From the NCBI GenBank assembly GCA_022402465.1, contig JAKRSH010000007.1, positions 272,923-336,922 on the forward strand: a stretch of 64,000 bases of DNA, read 5' to 3'. Below, one piece after another: positions 37,810-46,503 of this stretch. The notes beneath the pieces are model-generated. The model saw only the letters and a program-made list of their open reading frames with translations, was not told the DNA's origin and ran no database searches. Source of the DNA: Leptospiraceae bacterium. GTDB taxonomy: Bacteria > Spirochaetota > Leptospiria > Leptospirales > Leptospiraceae. How positions within the stretch are numbered: the first letter of the stretch is position 1; each line of letters opens with the position of its first letter. Position numbers and translations under genes: made by a program.

Positions 37810-39362
37810 TAGTTTTTGTTACGTAATTTCTCTTTCAAAATTTCAATAGCTTCCTTTTTTTTATATGAAAGTCTTAAATATTCTTTTGCTGATTTTTCTT
37901 CAGGATTAATTAATAAAATATTTTCAAACATTTGAATTGAATTATCATATAGCCGTTCATTGTAGTAATTAATTCCTTGTTTAAGATATGATTCTATCTT
38001 AGAAGATTCAGATTTTCTAAGATTAGCAAGTTCAGATTGTGTTTTTGTATTACTCGGTAGAGTTCTAAGGCTAGACAAATATTCTTTGATTGCTTCAAAG
38101 TTCTTGTCAGATTTTTCATAAGCATTTCCTCGCAATCTTTCTTGTTCACTAAGTGCGATTGTAGTTTCTTTCAATCCAAATTTAGCTAATTCATTATTCG
38201 GATTTATTTGAAGAATCTTAGAATATTCATTTTTAGCTTGGAGAAATTGATTATTTGCATATAAAGAATTTGCTAATTTTAAAAGTTCTTTTGTTTTTGT
38301 TCCTGTAATTTTTTCAATAGTTAATGCTAAATAAGTCTGTGCTGAAGTATTATTTGGATCCTTTTTAAGAATTGCTTCAAAGATAGTTCTGGCAGAAGTC
38401 AATTTGTTCTCATTTAGTAAAGTTATGCCGGCTGAAAATAATTTCGTCTGCTTTGCTCTTTCTAAAATTTGGTCTGGAATATTGATACCAGATGCTTTAG
38501 CATATTCTTCGTTGATATAGAATGCGGATTGTGTTGGCAATAAAACTCTTTCCTTAGAGCAATTTGATTTACCAGATAAGACTCGATTTGCCATATTTCC
38601 AGTCTCTACACCTAATTTACTATATTCGGGACTGATGGCAAAAGTCGCCCCTGCTTTAACTAATGCAGGAAATGTAGTCATTAATATAATATTATTCTTC
38701 TTTGCAAATTCTGAAAGAAATTCAAAACGAGAAGAATTATAAATAGGATCAGATATCATATAAAATGCATCAGCATCCGTTTTTAAGTTATTTAAACCGG
38801 TTTCAAAATTTTCTTCTGAAATATGAACTGCTGAATAGAGTAAGTTGTATTCAATATCCCTAAAGTTCCCTTCTCCTGCTTGGTAATTAATTTCATCGGA
38901 TGAATAGAATGCATACACTTTCCTTATCCTTGTATCAATTTGATTTAAAGTCAGGAAAAATTCACTGATAGAAATATCCATTCCGACTCCACAAAAATTC
39001 TTTTGATTCAATCCTAAACTTTTAGGATTGGAAATCATTGAAAAAATAACAGGTGTTTTGTTTAAATTATCCTTAGCTACCTTTGCTGCTTGTGGCCCAA
39101 TAGCTATAACTAAAGGTACTCCAGAGGATTCCAAATTTTGAAAATAAGATTCAATGCTTGAATTTTCTGAAATTATTATATCATAGTATGAAATTTTAAA
39201 TTCAGTATCTAAGGATGATTGAATTCCATACAAAGCTTGTTCATAGATAGAATTGTCAGAAGAAAGAATTATTTCTATTGGAGAAGAAGATTTAGAGTAT
39301 ACAGATGATTGAATAAATTGAATTGAAATTAAGAGAACAAATGCTTTAAATATTCCTTTCAT
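37809..39362 (-). CDS. periplasmic ABC-type substrate-binding protein (PF04392-like) fused to TPR repeats
   Basis: 517 residues with a signal peptide (1-23). Residues about 28-310 have the two-lobe binding fold of the PF04392 family (VPLVIAIGPQAAKVAKD, KTPVIFSMISNP, DAFYMISDPIYNS, KAGATFAISPEY). The remainder carries TPR-like helical repeats (FEAILKKDPNNTSAQTYLAL, YSKILQINPNNELAKFGL, FENILLINPEEKSAKEYL). It has no partner permease or ATPase here. It lies between a SpoIIE/HAMP protein and a TonB receptor, with 4-base and 1-base overlaps, so it may link outer-membrane uptake to inner-membrane signalling (inference). Confidence 0.82.
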   Translation of the reverse strand: MKGIFKAFVLLISIQFIQSSVYSKSSSPIEIILSSDNSIYEQALYGIQSSLDTEFKISYYDIIISENSSIESYFQNLESSGVPLVIAIGPQAAKVAKDNLNKTPVIFSMISNPKSLGLNQKNFCGVGMDISISEFFLTLNQIDTRIRKVYAFYSSDEINYQAGEGNFRDIEYNLLYSAVHISEENFETGLNNLKTDADAFYMISDPIYNSSRFEFLSEFAKKNNIILMTTFPALVKAGATFAISPEYSKLGVETGNMANRVLSGKSNCSKERVLLPTQSAFYINEEYAKASGINIPDQILERAKQTKLFSAGITLLNENKLTSARTIFEAILKKDPNNTSAQTYLALTIEKITGTKTKELLKLANSLYANNQFLQAKNEYSKILQINPNNELAKFGLKETTIALSEQERLRGNAYEKSDKNFEAIKEYLSSLRTLPSNTKTQSELANLRKSESSKIESYLKQGINYYNERLYDNSIQMFENILLINPEEKSAKEYLRLSYKKKEAIEILKEKLRNKN

Positions 39363-41902
39363 ACTTGATTATCCATTCCATTGGAAGTAATACTCTGCTG
39401 CTCAAGTTTCTCTAAATGAGATAAATTTAATTGCGCTTTAGTGAATTCTGGATGTGAATTGGTTAAAGAAGTCCATAATTCTCTCGATTTATTGTAATCT
39501 CCTAATTTAAAATAAATACTTCCCATATTATTGATTGCATGAAAATTATCTGGTTCAATATCTAAAACTTTCTGATAAAACTCCAAAGCTTTTTTATTCT
39601 TATTTAACAAAGAGAAACTATTTGCAAGTCGAAAACATACCCATGTATTTTGATTATTATTTTTATAACATTCTTGGTACATATTCATAGCATTTTGGTA
39701 ATCACCTTTTCGATAATATGAATTTGCAATCTTGATTTTCTCTTCTTCAGAAAGTCCTTCTAATTTCTGTACTTCATTTTCTTTTTCAAAAAAATTTGAT
39801 ACATCTGCTATTGCTTTTTTTTGTTTGGAAATAGAATCTTGTTTGGTTAAAGACAAAGTTTTATCTGAAAGTATTTTTGCTTTATCATCATTTCCAAGCT
39901 TGAAATTTAATGTGATTAAATGCTTTATGTTCTCTAAAAAATTTGGAAGTCTTAAATAAACTCTTTCGCCAAAGTTTGCTGCGTTATTTATATCACCAAT
40001 AGTTTCATACAATTTTGATATTTCAAAAAGTACTAAACTGTCCGAAGGATCTAGTGTACTGTAATGTAGATAATCTGTTAAGGCTTCTTGGTAGTCTTGG
40101 ATATTAATATATGATTCCGCTCTTATTTTAAATAATATTTTCTGATCTCTATATTCATACACTATTGAGTTAATCTTATCAATTACATATTTCGGTTCTG
40201 AAATTTTCTTGGACTGTAACTCATCAATCAAATTAAAAATTGTATCATCAAAGACAGTATCAGATGAGGTAGGTTTTTTATATTCTATTCTAAGTAATGA
40301 GAAATCGTCCGAAATTTTTCCTTTAATTTTTGTTAATTTAATAATATCTTCAACTTCAGCCTTTGCTTCTTCCACTGTCTTAATAAACAAAAATTCATCT
40401 TCATTCATTATTTCTTCATTCAAATCATCCGACTGTAGAAGAATATCATCCCTTCCATCCGATCCAAATAAAATGATGTCATCTTCTTGCAATTGAAATA
40501 GTTTGATATAAAATTTATTCTCTTGCCCAGGCGTACCTATCTTTCTTAAAAATAATTCTTGTTCGAGAAATGAGGCCTTACCATCTCTATAAAGTATAGA
40601 CCAAGGATGCTCTGCATTGATATAGTACATAAGACCTGTTTCATTATCAATCAATCCCATTGATATGGAAATATACATAGACCCATCAAAAGATAAAAAA
40701 ACATTTTGGATATCTAAGTACCTTTCTCTTAACCAAAGTTCAGGATGAACATTGGAATTTTTTTCTAACTTTGATCTTGTAATGCCAGTATTAAAAACAA
40801 CTCCAAATACTAATGCTCCCCCGGCACCTTGTATGGACTTACCCATAGCATCACCATTAATGAAGACAGTATAATCCTTTCCAAAGAGCTGAATCGTATC
40901 AGTGATGCAAATATCTCCACCTATTTCTGATTCCCATTTCTTGAATGTAAATTTCTTCTTCTGTTCTATAAAGAATTCTGTTTTAATATTTGAACTTGTA
41001 TTGTTGTTCATTTGTAGTGGATCAAGAAGTAGAGAAGTAAGAAAATAATCACCATCTTGTGCTTCTTTTAATTCTTGTACGACTCGCAATGATTCGTTAA
41101 GTTCATCAGTTCTTTTTTCCACCATTAATTCTAAATTATTTGTGAAGTCTTGAATTTGAGATGTCATTTGATTAAATGTAATTGCTAGATTTCCAATTTC
41201 ATCCTTACTTGAAATAGGAAACCTATAATTTAAATCACCTTGCCCAATCAAGCGCGCTCCTTCCGATAATTTCTCCAAAGGCTTAGAGAGTGAAAAAGCA
41301 GCTAGCAAAGCCAAAACTATTCCAACAGTAAACAAAACCGATGCTACAATAATTACTGTTTGGCGAATTTGGAAAACGGGTTCGTATACTTTATTTTTGT
41401 CAAAATCAAAAACAGCAGTACCTACTCTCATCTTTTGATTTTTATATTCTATAAAAATAGGAAATATAAATCTAAGAATAGAATTATTTTCTAAGGAAAT
41501 TTCTTTTAATGTAAGTTCAGTCAAGGAAGAGTAATCATCTATCATTTCATCAGATGCTTCATCTCCGATTTTTTCGTTGTTCAAATCTGCGACAAATTTA
41601 CCGTCGATATTTAGAACAAATGAATCAAGTAATCCTGAAATTTTACTTTGCTTAAGGCGATTTAAGGATGTTTGAGTGGCATCATAAGTTTCATTGATTA
41701 AGAGTTCTTCTGTTGATAAATTTGAAATATTTTCTGCGAGATTACGGCATACTTCAAAAGTTTTATCTAAGACAACCGCTTGGTTTCGATAGAGAACTAT
41801 GGCAGAAAGTGGAAGCACAGAAATTAATACGACTAGAGAGACTAAAACAATCATCTTTGTTCTTAAACTTAAGTCTGATAAGATGGAATATTTTTTAATC
41901 AT
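39359..41902 (-). CDS. membrane sensor with HAMP, SpoIIE-type PP2C phosphatase and TPR domains
   Basis: 847 residues. TM1 is about residues 17-38, a periplasmic sensing region 40-180, TM2 about 181-205, HAMP about 206-262 (SKPLEKLSEGARLIGQGDL), then a PP2C/SpoIIE domain about 290-545 with metal-site motifs GGD (328-330), GDAMGKS (350-356), SDGRDD (481-486) and SDDFSLL (531-537). TPR repeats fill 555-830 (NSYYRKGDYQNAMNMYQECY, KVLDIEPDNFHAINNMG). SpoIIE-type phosphatases usually dephosphorylate anti-anti-sigma proteins; no such partner is seen here. It is the first gene of the operon with the binding/TPR protein and the TonB receptor. Confidence 0.9.
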   Translation of the reverse strand: MIKKYSILSDLSLRTKMIVLVSLVVLISVLPLSAIVLYRNQAVVLDKTFEVCRNLAENISNLSTEELLINETYDATQTSLNRLKQSKISGLLDSFVLNIDGKFVADLNNEKIGDEASDEMIDDYSSLTELTLKEISLENNSILRFIFPIFIEYKNQKMRVGTAVFDFDKNKVYEPVFQIRQTVIIVASVLFTVGIVLALLAAFSLSKPLEKLSEGARLIGQGDLNYRFPISSKDEIGNLAITFNQMTSQIQDFTNNLELMVEKRTDELNESLRVVQELKEAQDGDYFLTSLLLDPLQMNNNTSSNIKTEFFIEQKKKFTFKKWESEIGGDICITDTIQLFGKDYTVFINGDAMGKSIQGAGGALVFGVVFNTGITRSKLEKNSNVHPELWLRERYLDIQNVFLSFDGSMYISISMGLIDNETGLMYYINAEHPWSILYRDGKASFLEQELFLRKIGTPGQENKFYIKLFQLQEDDIILFGSDGRDDILLQSDDLNEEIMNEDEFLFIKTVEEAKAEVEDIIKLTKIKGKISDDFSLLRIEYKKPTSSDTVFDDTIFNLIDELQSKKISEPKYVIDKINSIVYEYRDQKILFKIRAESYINIQDYQEALTDYLHYSTLDPSDSLVLFEISKLYETIGDINNAANFGERVYLRLPNFLENIKHLITLNFKLGNDDKAKILSDKTLSLTKQDSISKQKKAIADVSNFFEKENEVQKLEGLSEEEKIKIANSYYRKGDYQNAMNMYQECYKNNNQNTWVCFRLANSFSLLNKNKKALEFYQKVLDIEPDNFHAINNMGSIYFKLGDYNKSRELWTSLTNSHPEFTKAQLNLSHLEKLEQQSITSNGMDNQV

Positions 41903-41923
41903 AATTTAAAATTCAGGAAATTT

Positions 41924-41953
41924 AAGATAGTATATATTGTTGGATCTAGTCAA
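41924..41953 (-). promoter_or_regulatory. candidate promoter of the SpoIIE/TonB-receptor operon
   Basis: On the minus strand, TTGACT (41948-41953) is followed after 18 bases by TATCTT (41924-41929), about 20 bases from the ATG at 41902. It is only a sequence match; the spacing is slightly long. Confidence 0.35.
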
Positions 41954-41978
41954 GATATAATTGTAAAACTAAAGATTA

Positions 41979-42626
41979 ATGCAAAAATTAGAAAACTTTT
42001 ATCAAAAGGATAATATCTTTGAATACAATGAGTCCTCAAAAAGAATGAACAGTGTTCTTCTATTTTCATCCTTTTTCCTTATACTTATTATCGGTTTCGT
42101 AATTCTCTTCCTTAAAATGGATTTTGAAAAAGCAAATTTTCCTTTATATATTTACATCGATTATTTGGTAACTGAGATCCAATCCAAAAGTTTTTTAGGA
42201 CTTTTCATAACCTCATTTTTTGGTGGACTTTTTTTCTTATTTTTTCCTCTTGAAATTTATTTTTTCTCGATACTAACAATAAATTCTACTTTTTCTTCTT
42301 TTTTCTTTCCATACGTCTTAGGTGTTATCTTCGCTCAACTTACGAATTATTGGCTGGGCCTCAGACTAAATCGATTGAGTAAATTATTAATATCTCCCAA
42401 GAATTTTTATAAAATGAAAGGTCTTCTAAATAAATGGGGGATTTGGGTGATCCTACTTATGAATATGATGCCACTGCCTTCTCCAGTTTTTTCAACTGTT
42501 CTTGGGGCTTTTAAATATAATTTTAAGAAATTTAGCGTATTTGCTATATTAGGGATCCTTATTTTGTATTCTTCCATTTTTCTTTCAAATATTCTAATAA
42601 ACAAATTTAATTTGGAGTTATTTTAA
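41979..42626 (+). CDS. DedA/SNARE-associated (VTT-domain) membrane protein
   Basis: 215 residues with about five hydrophobic segments. The middle and C-terminal parts resemble the VTT domain: a membrane-re-entrant Gly/Phe-rich stretch (FITSFFGGLFFLFFP), a loop with LNRLSKLL, and a conserved WGIWVILLMNMMPLPSPVFSTVLG segment with Arg/Pro-type features partly replaced. DedA-family proteins act in membrane lipid scrambling or homeostasis. It is divergent from the SpoIIE gene. Its stop overlaps the start of the next gene (TAATG). Confidence 0.78.
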   Translation: MQKLENFYQKDNIFEYNESSKRMNSVLLFSSFFLILIIGFVILFLKMDFEKANFPLYIYIDYLVTEIQSKSFLGLFITSFFGGLFFLFFPLEIYFFSILTINSTFSSFFFPYVLGVIFAQLTNYWLGLRLNRLSKLLISPKNFYKMKGLLNKWGIWVILLMNMMPLPSPVFSTVLGAFKYNFKKFSVFAILGILILYSSIFLSNILINKFNLELF

Positions 42627-43069
42627 TGGCTAAGATTCTAGAACCCAATGCTGATGGAGGCATATCCTTTTGGAGTATATTTCTTAGAAGTGTTCGCTCA
42701 AAATCAGGACAGAGGGCGGGTAGAATTATCGGATTTCATTTTTCTGGGTCAACAGTTGTTTCCTTACAATTATTTTCCAAAGGACGAATTGTATCCATAG
42801 ATTCAAAATATATTAGAAACTGGAATTCACTCTCTAAATCATCCTCTTTGTTTCTTGACCTTGATCCCATCCACTTATTACTAAATATGAATGTTTATTC
42901 GAAAGATGGAAAGAACTTGGGATATATTTCTGAAGTAGAACAATCAGGATTTTATAATGAATTTGATTTTTTGCTTTATAAAAAGAAATTTTATCTGCCT
43001 TCCAAGAAAATTTATAGAGATCAAATTGAAACAATGAAAAAGAATATTATTCTTAAGGTGAATGTTTAA
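42626..43069 (+). CDS. PRC-barrel-like protein of unknown function
   Basis: 147 residues. Starts in a TAATG overlap with a GGAG about ten bases upstream. The middle and end have strand-turn-strand character (KNLGYISEVEQSGFYNEF), typical of PRC-barrel-like domains, but the match is not strong. A second PRC-like protein follows 3 bases later. The pair likely functions together with the DedA-like protein. Confidence 0.6.
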   Translation: MAKILEPNADGGISFWSIFLRSVRSKSGQRAGRIIGFHFSGSTVVSLQLFSKGRIVSIDSKYIRNWNSLSKSSSLFLDLDPIHLLLNMNVYSKDGKNLGYISEVEQSGFYNEFDFLLYKKKFYLPSKKIYRDQIETMKKNIILKVNV

Positions 43070-43072
43070 GTC

Positions 43073-43516
43073 ATGATTACATCCGATGAAATCTTAGGGA
43101 AAGAAGCCATTGATTCTGAAGGTGATTTTCTTGGAATTGTAATGAAGCTTCACCTGGATCCAGTTCATAAAACAATTTTAGGCATTTCTATAGATCCTGG
43201 TTTATGGAAACCAGATCTTTATATTGGAATAGATTTTGTAAAACAATTTGGAGTTGATGCTATATTTCTTAGTACTATACCAGACTCCAAATATAAATCC
43301 ATCCCCGTCTTTACCTATGAAGGGAAAAAAATTGGATCAATATTAAATATATCGATTGGGAAGAATAAACTTAGAGAAATTAAGATTCAAATCAATCCTA
43401 CGTGGCGAAATTTTTTTCGAAGTCGTCAAACTTTTTCCCTAACAGATTCTTCCATTCATGAACTAGGTCATTCCCTGGTTCTTAAGAAAAATTTTCAAAT
43501 TCCCGATAGCAAATAA
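43073..43516 (+). CDS. PRC-barrel-like protein, probably two halves
   Basis: 147 residues. Two similar halves each start with a Gly-rich strand pattern: DEILGKEAIDSEGDFLGIVMKL and VFTYEGKKIGSILNI, with strand-rich surroundings (TILGISIDPGL, EIKIQINPTW). This suits a tandem PRC-barrel. No signal peptide. The start is 3 bases after the previous stop. Function unknown. Confidence 0.6.
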   Translation: MITSDEILGKEAIDSEGDFLGIVMKLHLDPVHKTILGISIDPGLWKPDLYIGIDFVKQFGVDAIFLSTIPDSKYKSIPVFTYEGKKIGSILNISIGKNKLREIKIQINPTWRNFFRSRQTFSLTDSSIHELGHSLVLKKNFQIPDSK

Positions 43517-43536
43517 AATAATTCTAATATAATAAT

Positions 43537-43555
43537 ATAGAATTAAGAATTCTAT
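43537..43555. terminator. weak hairpin between convergent genes, possible terminator
   Basis: ATAGAATT-AAG-AATTCTAT is a perfect 8-bp inverted repeat overlapping the stop of the K-subunit gene. It is very AT-rich and has no T-run, so only weak support. Confidence 0.25.
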
Positions 43556-43989
43556 TGCGATAAAAGAATGGAACCAGTTAGAGCCAAGATGGCATAAAAT
43601 TCAGGAAATGCAGCAAGAATCATAGTCCTTCCAAAAGCATCGACACCATTGCTAATTGCGTGAATTCCAGTTGCACAAACTTTTCCTTGGTGAACTGCTG
43701 AAAAAAAACCGGCAAAGCCCAATGCTATCCCTGCAGTTAATATGATACCTGCTTTCAACATTGTTAATTCTGCATTCATGTCCCCTGAAAAAAGAATAAA
43801 TCCAACGAATCCATATAAGCCTTGTGTAGCTGGCAGACCAGAAAGAACCAATCCGGTTCCAAATGCTTCAGGCTTCTTTTGAATAAGACCCAATACAGCT
43901 GCGCCACCTGTTGCTAAACCTATTGCTGATCCAGCTCCCGCCAAACCAAGCATTAATGCTAATCCTATTCCCGCAATTAAATGTTCCAT
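43552..43989 (-). CDS. atpK: V/A-type ATP synthase/ATPase subunit K (proteolipid ring)
   Basis: 145 residues, two helical hairpins (four membrane helices) as in NtpK. The first hairpin ends with LPATQGLYGF, with Leu52, Thr55 and Gln56; the second carries Gln101 (HQGKV) and Glu130 (AAFPEFYAIL). These equal the Na+-liganding residues of Enterococcus hirae NtpK (Leu61, Thr64, Gln65, Gln110, Glu139). It forms the rotor ring that carries the ion. It is the last gene of the operon. Confidence 0.93.
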   Translation of the reverse strand: MEHLIAGIGLALMLGLAGAGSAIGLATGGAAVLGLIQKKPEAFGTGLVLSGLPATQGLYGFVGFILFSGDMNAELTMLKAGIILTAGIALGFAGFFSAVHQGKVCATGIHAISNGVDAFGRTMILAAFPEFYAILALTGSILLSQ

Positions 43990-43996
43990 AGTTTAC

Positions 43997-45907
43997 CTAC
44001 TTACTTATGGCAAAGGGTTTGAATTCTTTACCACCTCCTGTAAAATTCATATTCTTATAAAATTCAACAAATGTTAGACGAAGAGGATGCACAAAGGATC
44101 CTAATAATCCTAATCCAAAATTTAAGCTATGACCTAAAATTAAAATAAAAATAGAAACTACAATCCACGGACTACTTAAATTCCCATCTGGTAAAATTAA
44201 TATTGCAACCTTATTAAAAGCATTGCCCAGAAGTCCACTCGCTAAGCCTAAGGCAAATAAACGAATGTAAGAAAGTATATCACCCAAGAGTCCAGTTATT
44301 AACTGGTAGAATTCCCAGATTCCCAAAATTGGTCGAAGAAAAAAAGATTTCGATGGATCATGGAAAAACACAAAACCCAATATCCCTAATGAAAATAAAA
44401 TCATACCGAAAAATTCTGGGACAGAATGCAAATAAGTACCTATAGGAAAAATACCCACTTCAAAATTCGAATTCAATCCTAATTCTAGGAAGTCTTTGCG
44501 AACAGCAATCAACAATCCTCCCCATATCATTCCTAAAACTGAAATGGGTTTAATGGAATACAAAATGTTCTTCATTTGTAAAGTTCGATTGCAAGACTGA
44601 AGAATCATTCCTATAGAAAGTTGAATGAAACCTAGAACAAGAGAAAGACTCATTGCAGGATAAATCATTTTTCCATTTACTTCTTGGGGGGAAAAAATAG
44701 CTAAACCACTAGCTGAATGGAACCATTCAGATCTTATCAAAGTTGAATCTTCCAAAAATATGGGTTCTCCAAAGATAGAATTCAAAAAAATGCCACATAC
44801 CATAGTCGACAAACTTAGACAAATCGCAAGTAAGCTATAAAGGCGATTCGTTTCTTTAGATTTGAACCAAAAGAAACTTGAGGCGAGAAACAATAGAAAA
44901 CCATAACCAAGATCTCCTAGACTTAAGCCAAAGAAAATCATAAAGAATGGAGCAAAGAAAAAGGTTGGATCGATTTCTATATATTTTGGAAGAGAGAATA
45001 TTCTAGTTATTGGTTCAAATATTTTAGTGAACCTATTGTTTCTTAGTAAGATTGGGACAGAATCTTTTTCATTGAATTCCAGAATTTCATAGGAGATATT
45101 ATATTCTTTCAAAGTTTTTTCTACTTCGGATGATCTTACCACTGGCAACCAACCCTGGATAGAGAATACAATTCCATTAGAGGAATTCTCCAAATTAATC
45201 TTTGCTTCTTCAAAGGATAGATTGCTTTTTAGATTCATAATTTCTGAATGAAATAATCCAAGTGAAGATTTAAATCCTGATAAAAATTGTTCATCTTCTT
45301 TTTTCGATTTTTCTAATATCTTTCTCTCTTTTTCTAATTCTTCGAGAGAAGTTTCGCTAAGTACAATTTGTTCAAAGCTAAAATCATCTTTTTGATTCTG
45401 ATAATCTATACTCAGTAGGTATATAGAATCTACTACTTGGTTTACCTTTATAAGCTTACTATAGGTTGGGTTGGTTTTATCTAAGATAGATTGTGTTGTT
45501 TTAAAAAATCGTAACTCGATTCCATTTTCTCTCAATTGATTAACAGTATCCCAGTTTATATTTCCCCAAATTTGTAAACTAGCTATTAAGTAATTCATTT
45601 CATCTAAGGCAAGTTTCTTCTCTTCCCATAGATTGATTTTTTTCTCCAAGAATAGTAGCTTCTGATGAAAAGTATGAATCGTCTCTGGAAATTTACTTTG
45701 ATTAGTTGAATTCTTTACTAAGGATTCTAATTTCTCCAAAGAATCCTGGTAACGAGAAAGTTTCTTTTTTAGTTTATAGATTTTTAAACTACTTTTTCCC
45801 GATTTTATTTCTAAGGCAACTAATCCAAGATTTTGTAAGCGAACTAAACTTTTCTTCTTATCTTCGGTATGAACCAAAAATCGAATTTTCATCATTGGTT
45901 CTATCAT
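43997..45907 (-). CDS. atpI: V/A-type ATP synthase/ATPase subunit I (a-subunit homologue)
   Basis: 636 residues. The N-terminal half (about 1-290) is a soluble coiled-coil region (SLEELEKERKILEKSKK), the C-terminal half about seven membrane helices. The latter contain an Arg-bearing helix (SYIRLFALGLASGLLGNAF) for ion translocation and SLGDLGYGFLL. This is the stator subunit that forms half-channels with the K ring. It overlaps the D gene by 4 bases and lies 7 bases from the K gene. Confidence 0.93.
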   Translation of the reverse strand: MIEPMMKIRFLVHTEDKKKSLVRLQNLGLVALEIKSGKSSLKIYKLKKKLSRYQDSLEKLESLVKNSTNQSKFPETIHTFHQKLLFLEKKINLWEEKKLALDEMNYLIASLQIWGNINWDTVNQLRENGIELRFFKTTQSILDKTNPTYSKLIKVNQVVDSIYLLSIDYQNQKDDFSFEQIVLSETSLEELEKERKILEKSKKEDEQFLSGFKSSLGLFHSEIMNLKSNLSFEEAKINLENSSNGIVFSIQGWLPVVRSSEVEKTLKEYNISYEILEFNEKDSVPILLRNNRFTKIFEPITRIFSLPKYIEIDPTFFFAPFFMIFFGLSLGDLGYGFLLFLASSFFWFKSKETNRLYSLLAICLSLSTMVCGIFLNSIFGEPIFLEDSTLIRSEWFHSASGLAIFSPQEVNGKMIYPAMSLSLVLGFIQLSIGMILQSCNRTLQMKNILYSIKPISVLGMIWGGLLIAVRKDFLELGLNSNFEVGIFPIGTYLHSVPEFFGMILFSLGILGFVFFHDPSKSFFLRPILGIWEFYQLITGLLGDILSYIRLFALGLASGLLGNAFNKVAILILPDGNLSSPWIVVSIFILILGHSLNFGLGLLGSFVHPLRLTFVEFYKNMNFTGGGKEFKPFAISK

Positions 45908-46500
45908 AAAGTTAATTCCGATTCTCGCCTAATTTTGATTAACTTTTGTGAACTTCTACTCAAATTCTCAGCGTCTTCGAGGAATCTTTTGATTTTTTGT
46001 ATGGCTGACTCGTATTCTGGTATTTGAACTTTTTCGTAGAGGTTCACTTTCTGGGTTGTTTTTTTTCTGGCATGATTTAATATATCGAATTCCTTTTTTA
46101 TAAATTGAATTCTAAGTCTTAAATTAACAACTTCTTTGAGAATTTCAATTGCTCCTGGAACCCAAGTACGATTTGCAATCAATGAATAATCCACGGTAGC
46201 AAAATGAATTTCGACTAGAACTGGAATCTTAACGCCCGCTATATTTTTAATTCTTTCATCTATCGATTTGATACTTAACAGACCTGGGTATTCATTCCAT
46301 AATAAACCTTGGTTCATTTGGGAATCCATAGTTTTCTGAAGTTCCTTTTCCCATTCCTCTAAGCTTGTTTTGATCTTAAGAATCTCTGCCCTAAGAGCCG
46401 TTTCTTTAGCTTTTAAAGTTGGAAGTGCAGTTCTCCGAACATCCAAATCTTTTTTAATTTTCTGCATGGAAGTCTTGTTCAATTGAAATTGAAAAGGCAT
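45904..46500 (-). CDS. atpD: V/A-type ATP synthase/ATPase subunit D (central stalk)
   Basis: 198 residues, long helical coiled coil (KKDLDVRRTALPTLKAKETALRAEIL and VNLRLRIQFIKKEFDILNHARKKTTQKVN, split here for length). The N-terminal FQLNKTSMQKIKKDL and the C-terminal helical hairpin match subunit D of V/A-ATPases. It forms the rotating shaft linking A3B3 to the K ring. It overlaps subunit I by 4 bases and lies 3 bases after subunit B. Confidence 0.9.
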   Translation of the reverse strand: MPFQFQLNKTSMQKIKKDLDVRRTALPTLKAKETALRAEILKIKTSLEEWEKELQKTMDSQMNQGLLWNEYPGLLSIKSIDERIKNIAGVKIPVLVEIHFATVDYSLIANRTWVPGAIEILKEVVNLRLRIQFIKKEFDILNHARKKTTQKVNLYEKVQIPEYESAIQKIKRFLEDAENLSRSSQKLIKIRRESELTL

Positions 46501-46503
46501 ATC

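Noticed and set aside
40209..40496. Plus-strand frame of 95 residues opposite the SpoIIE gene
   Set aside because: Serine-rich low-complexity translation of the antisense strand; the sense gene has clear domains.
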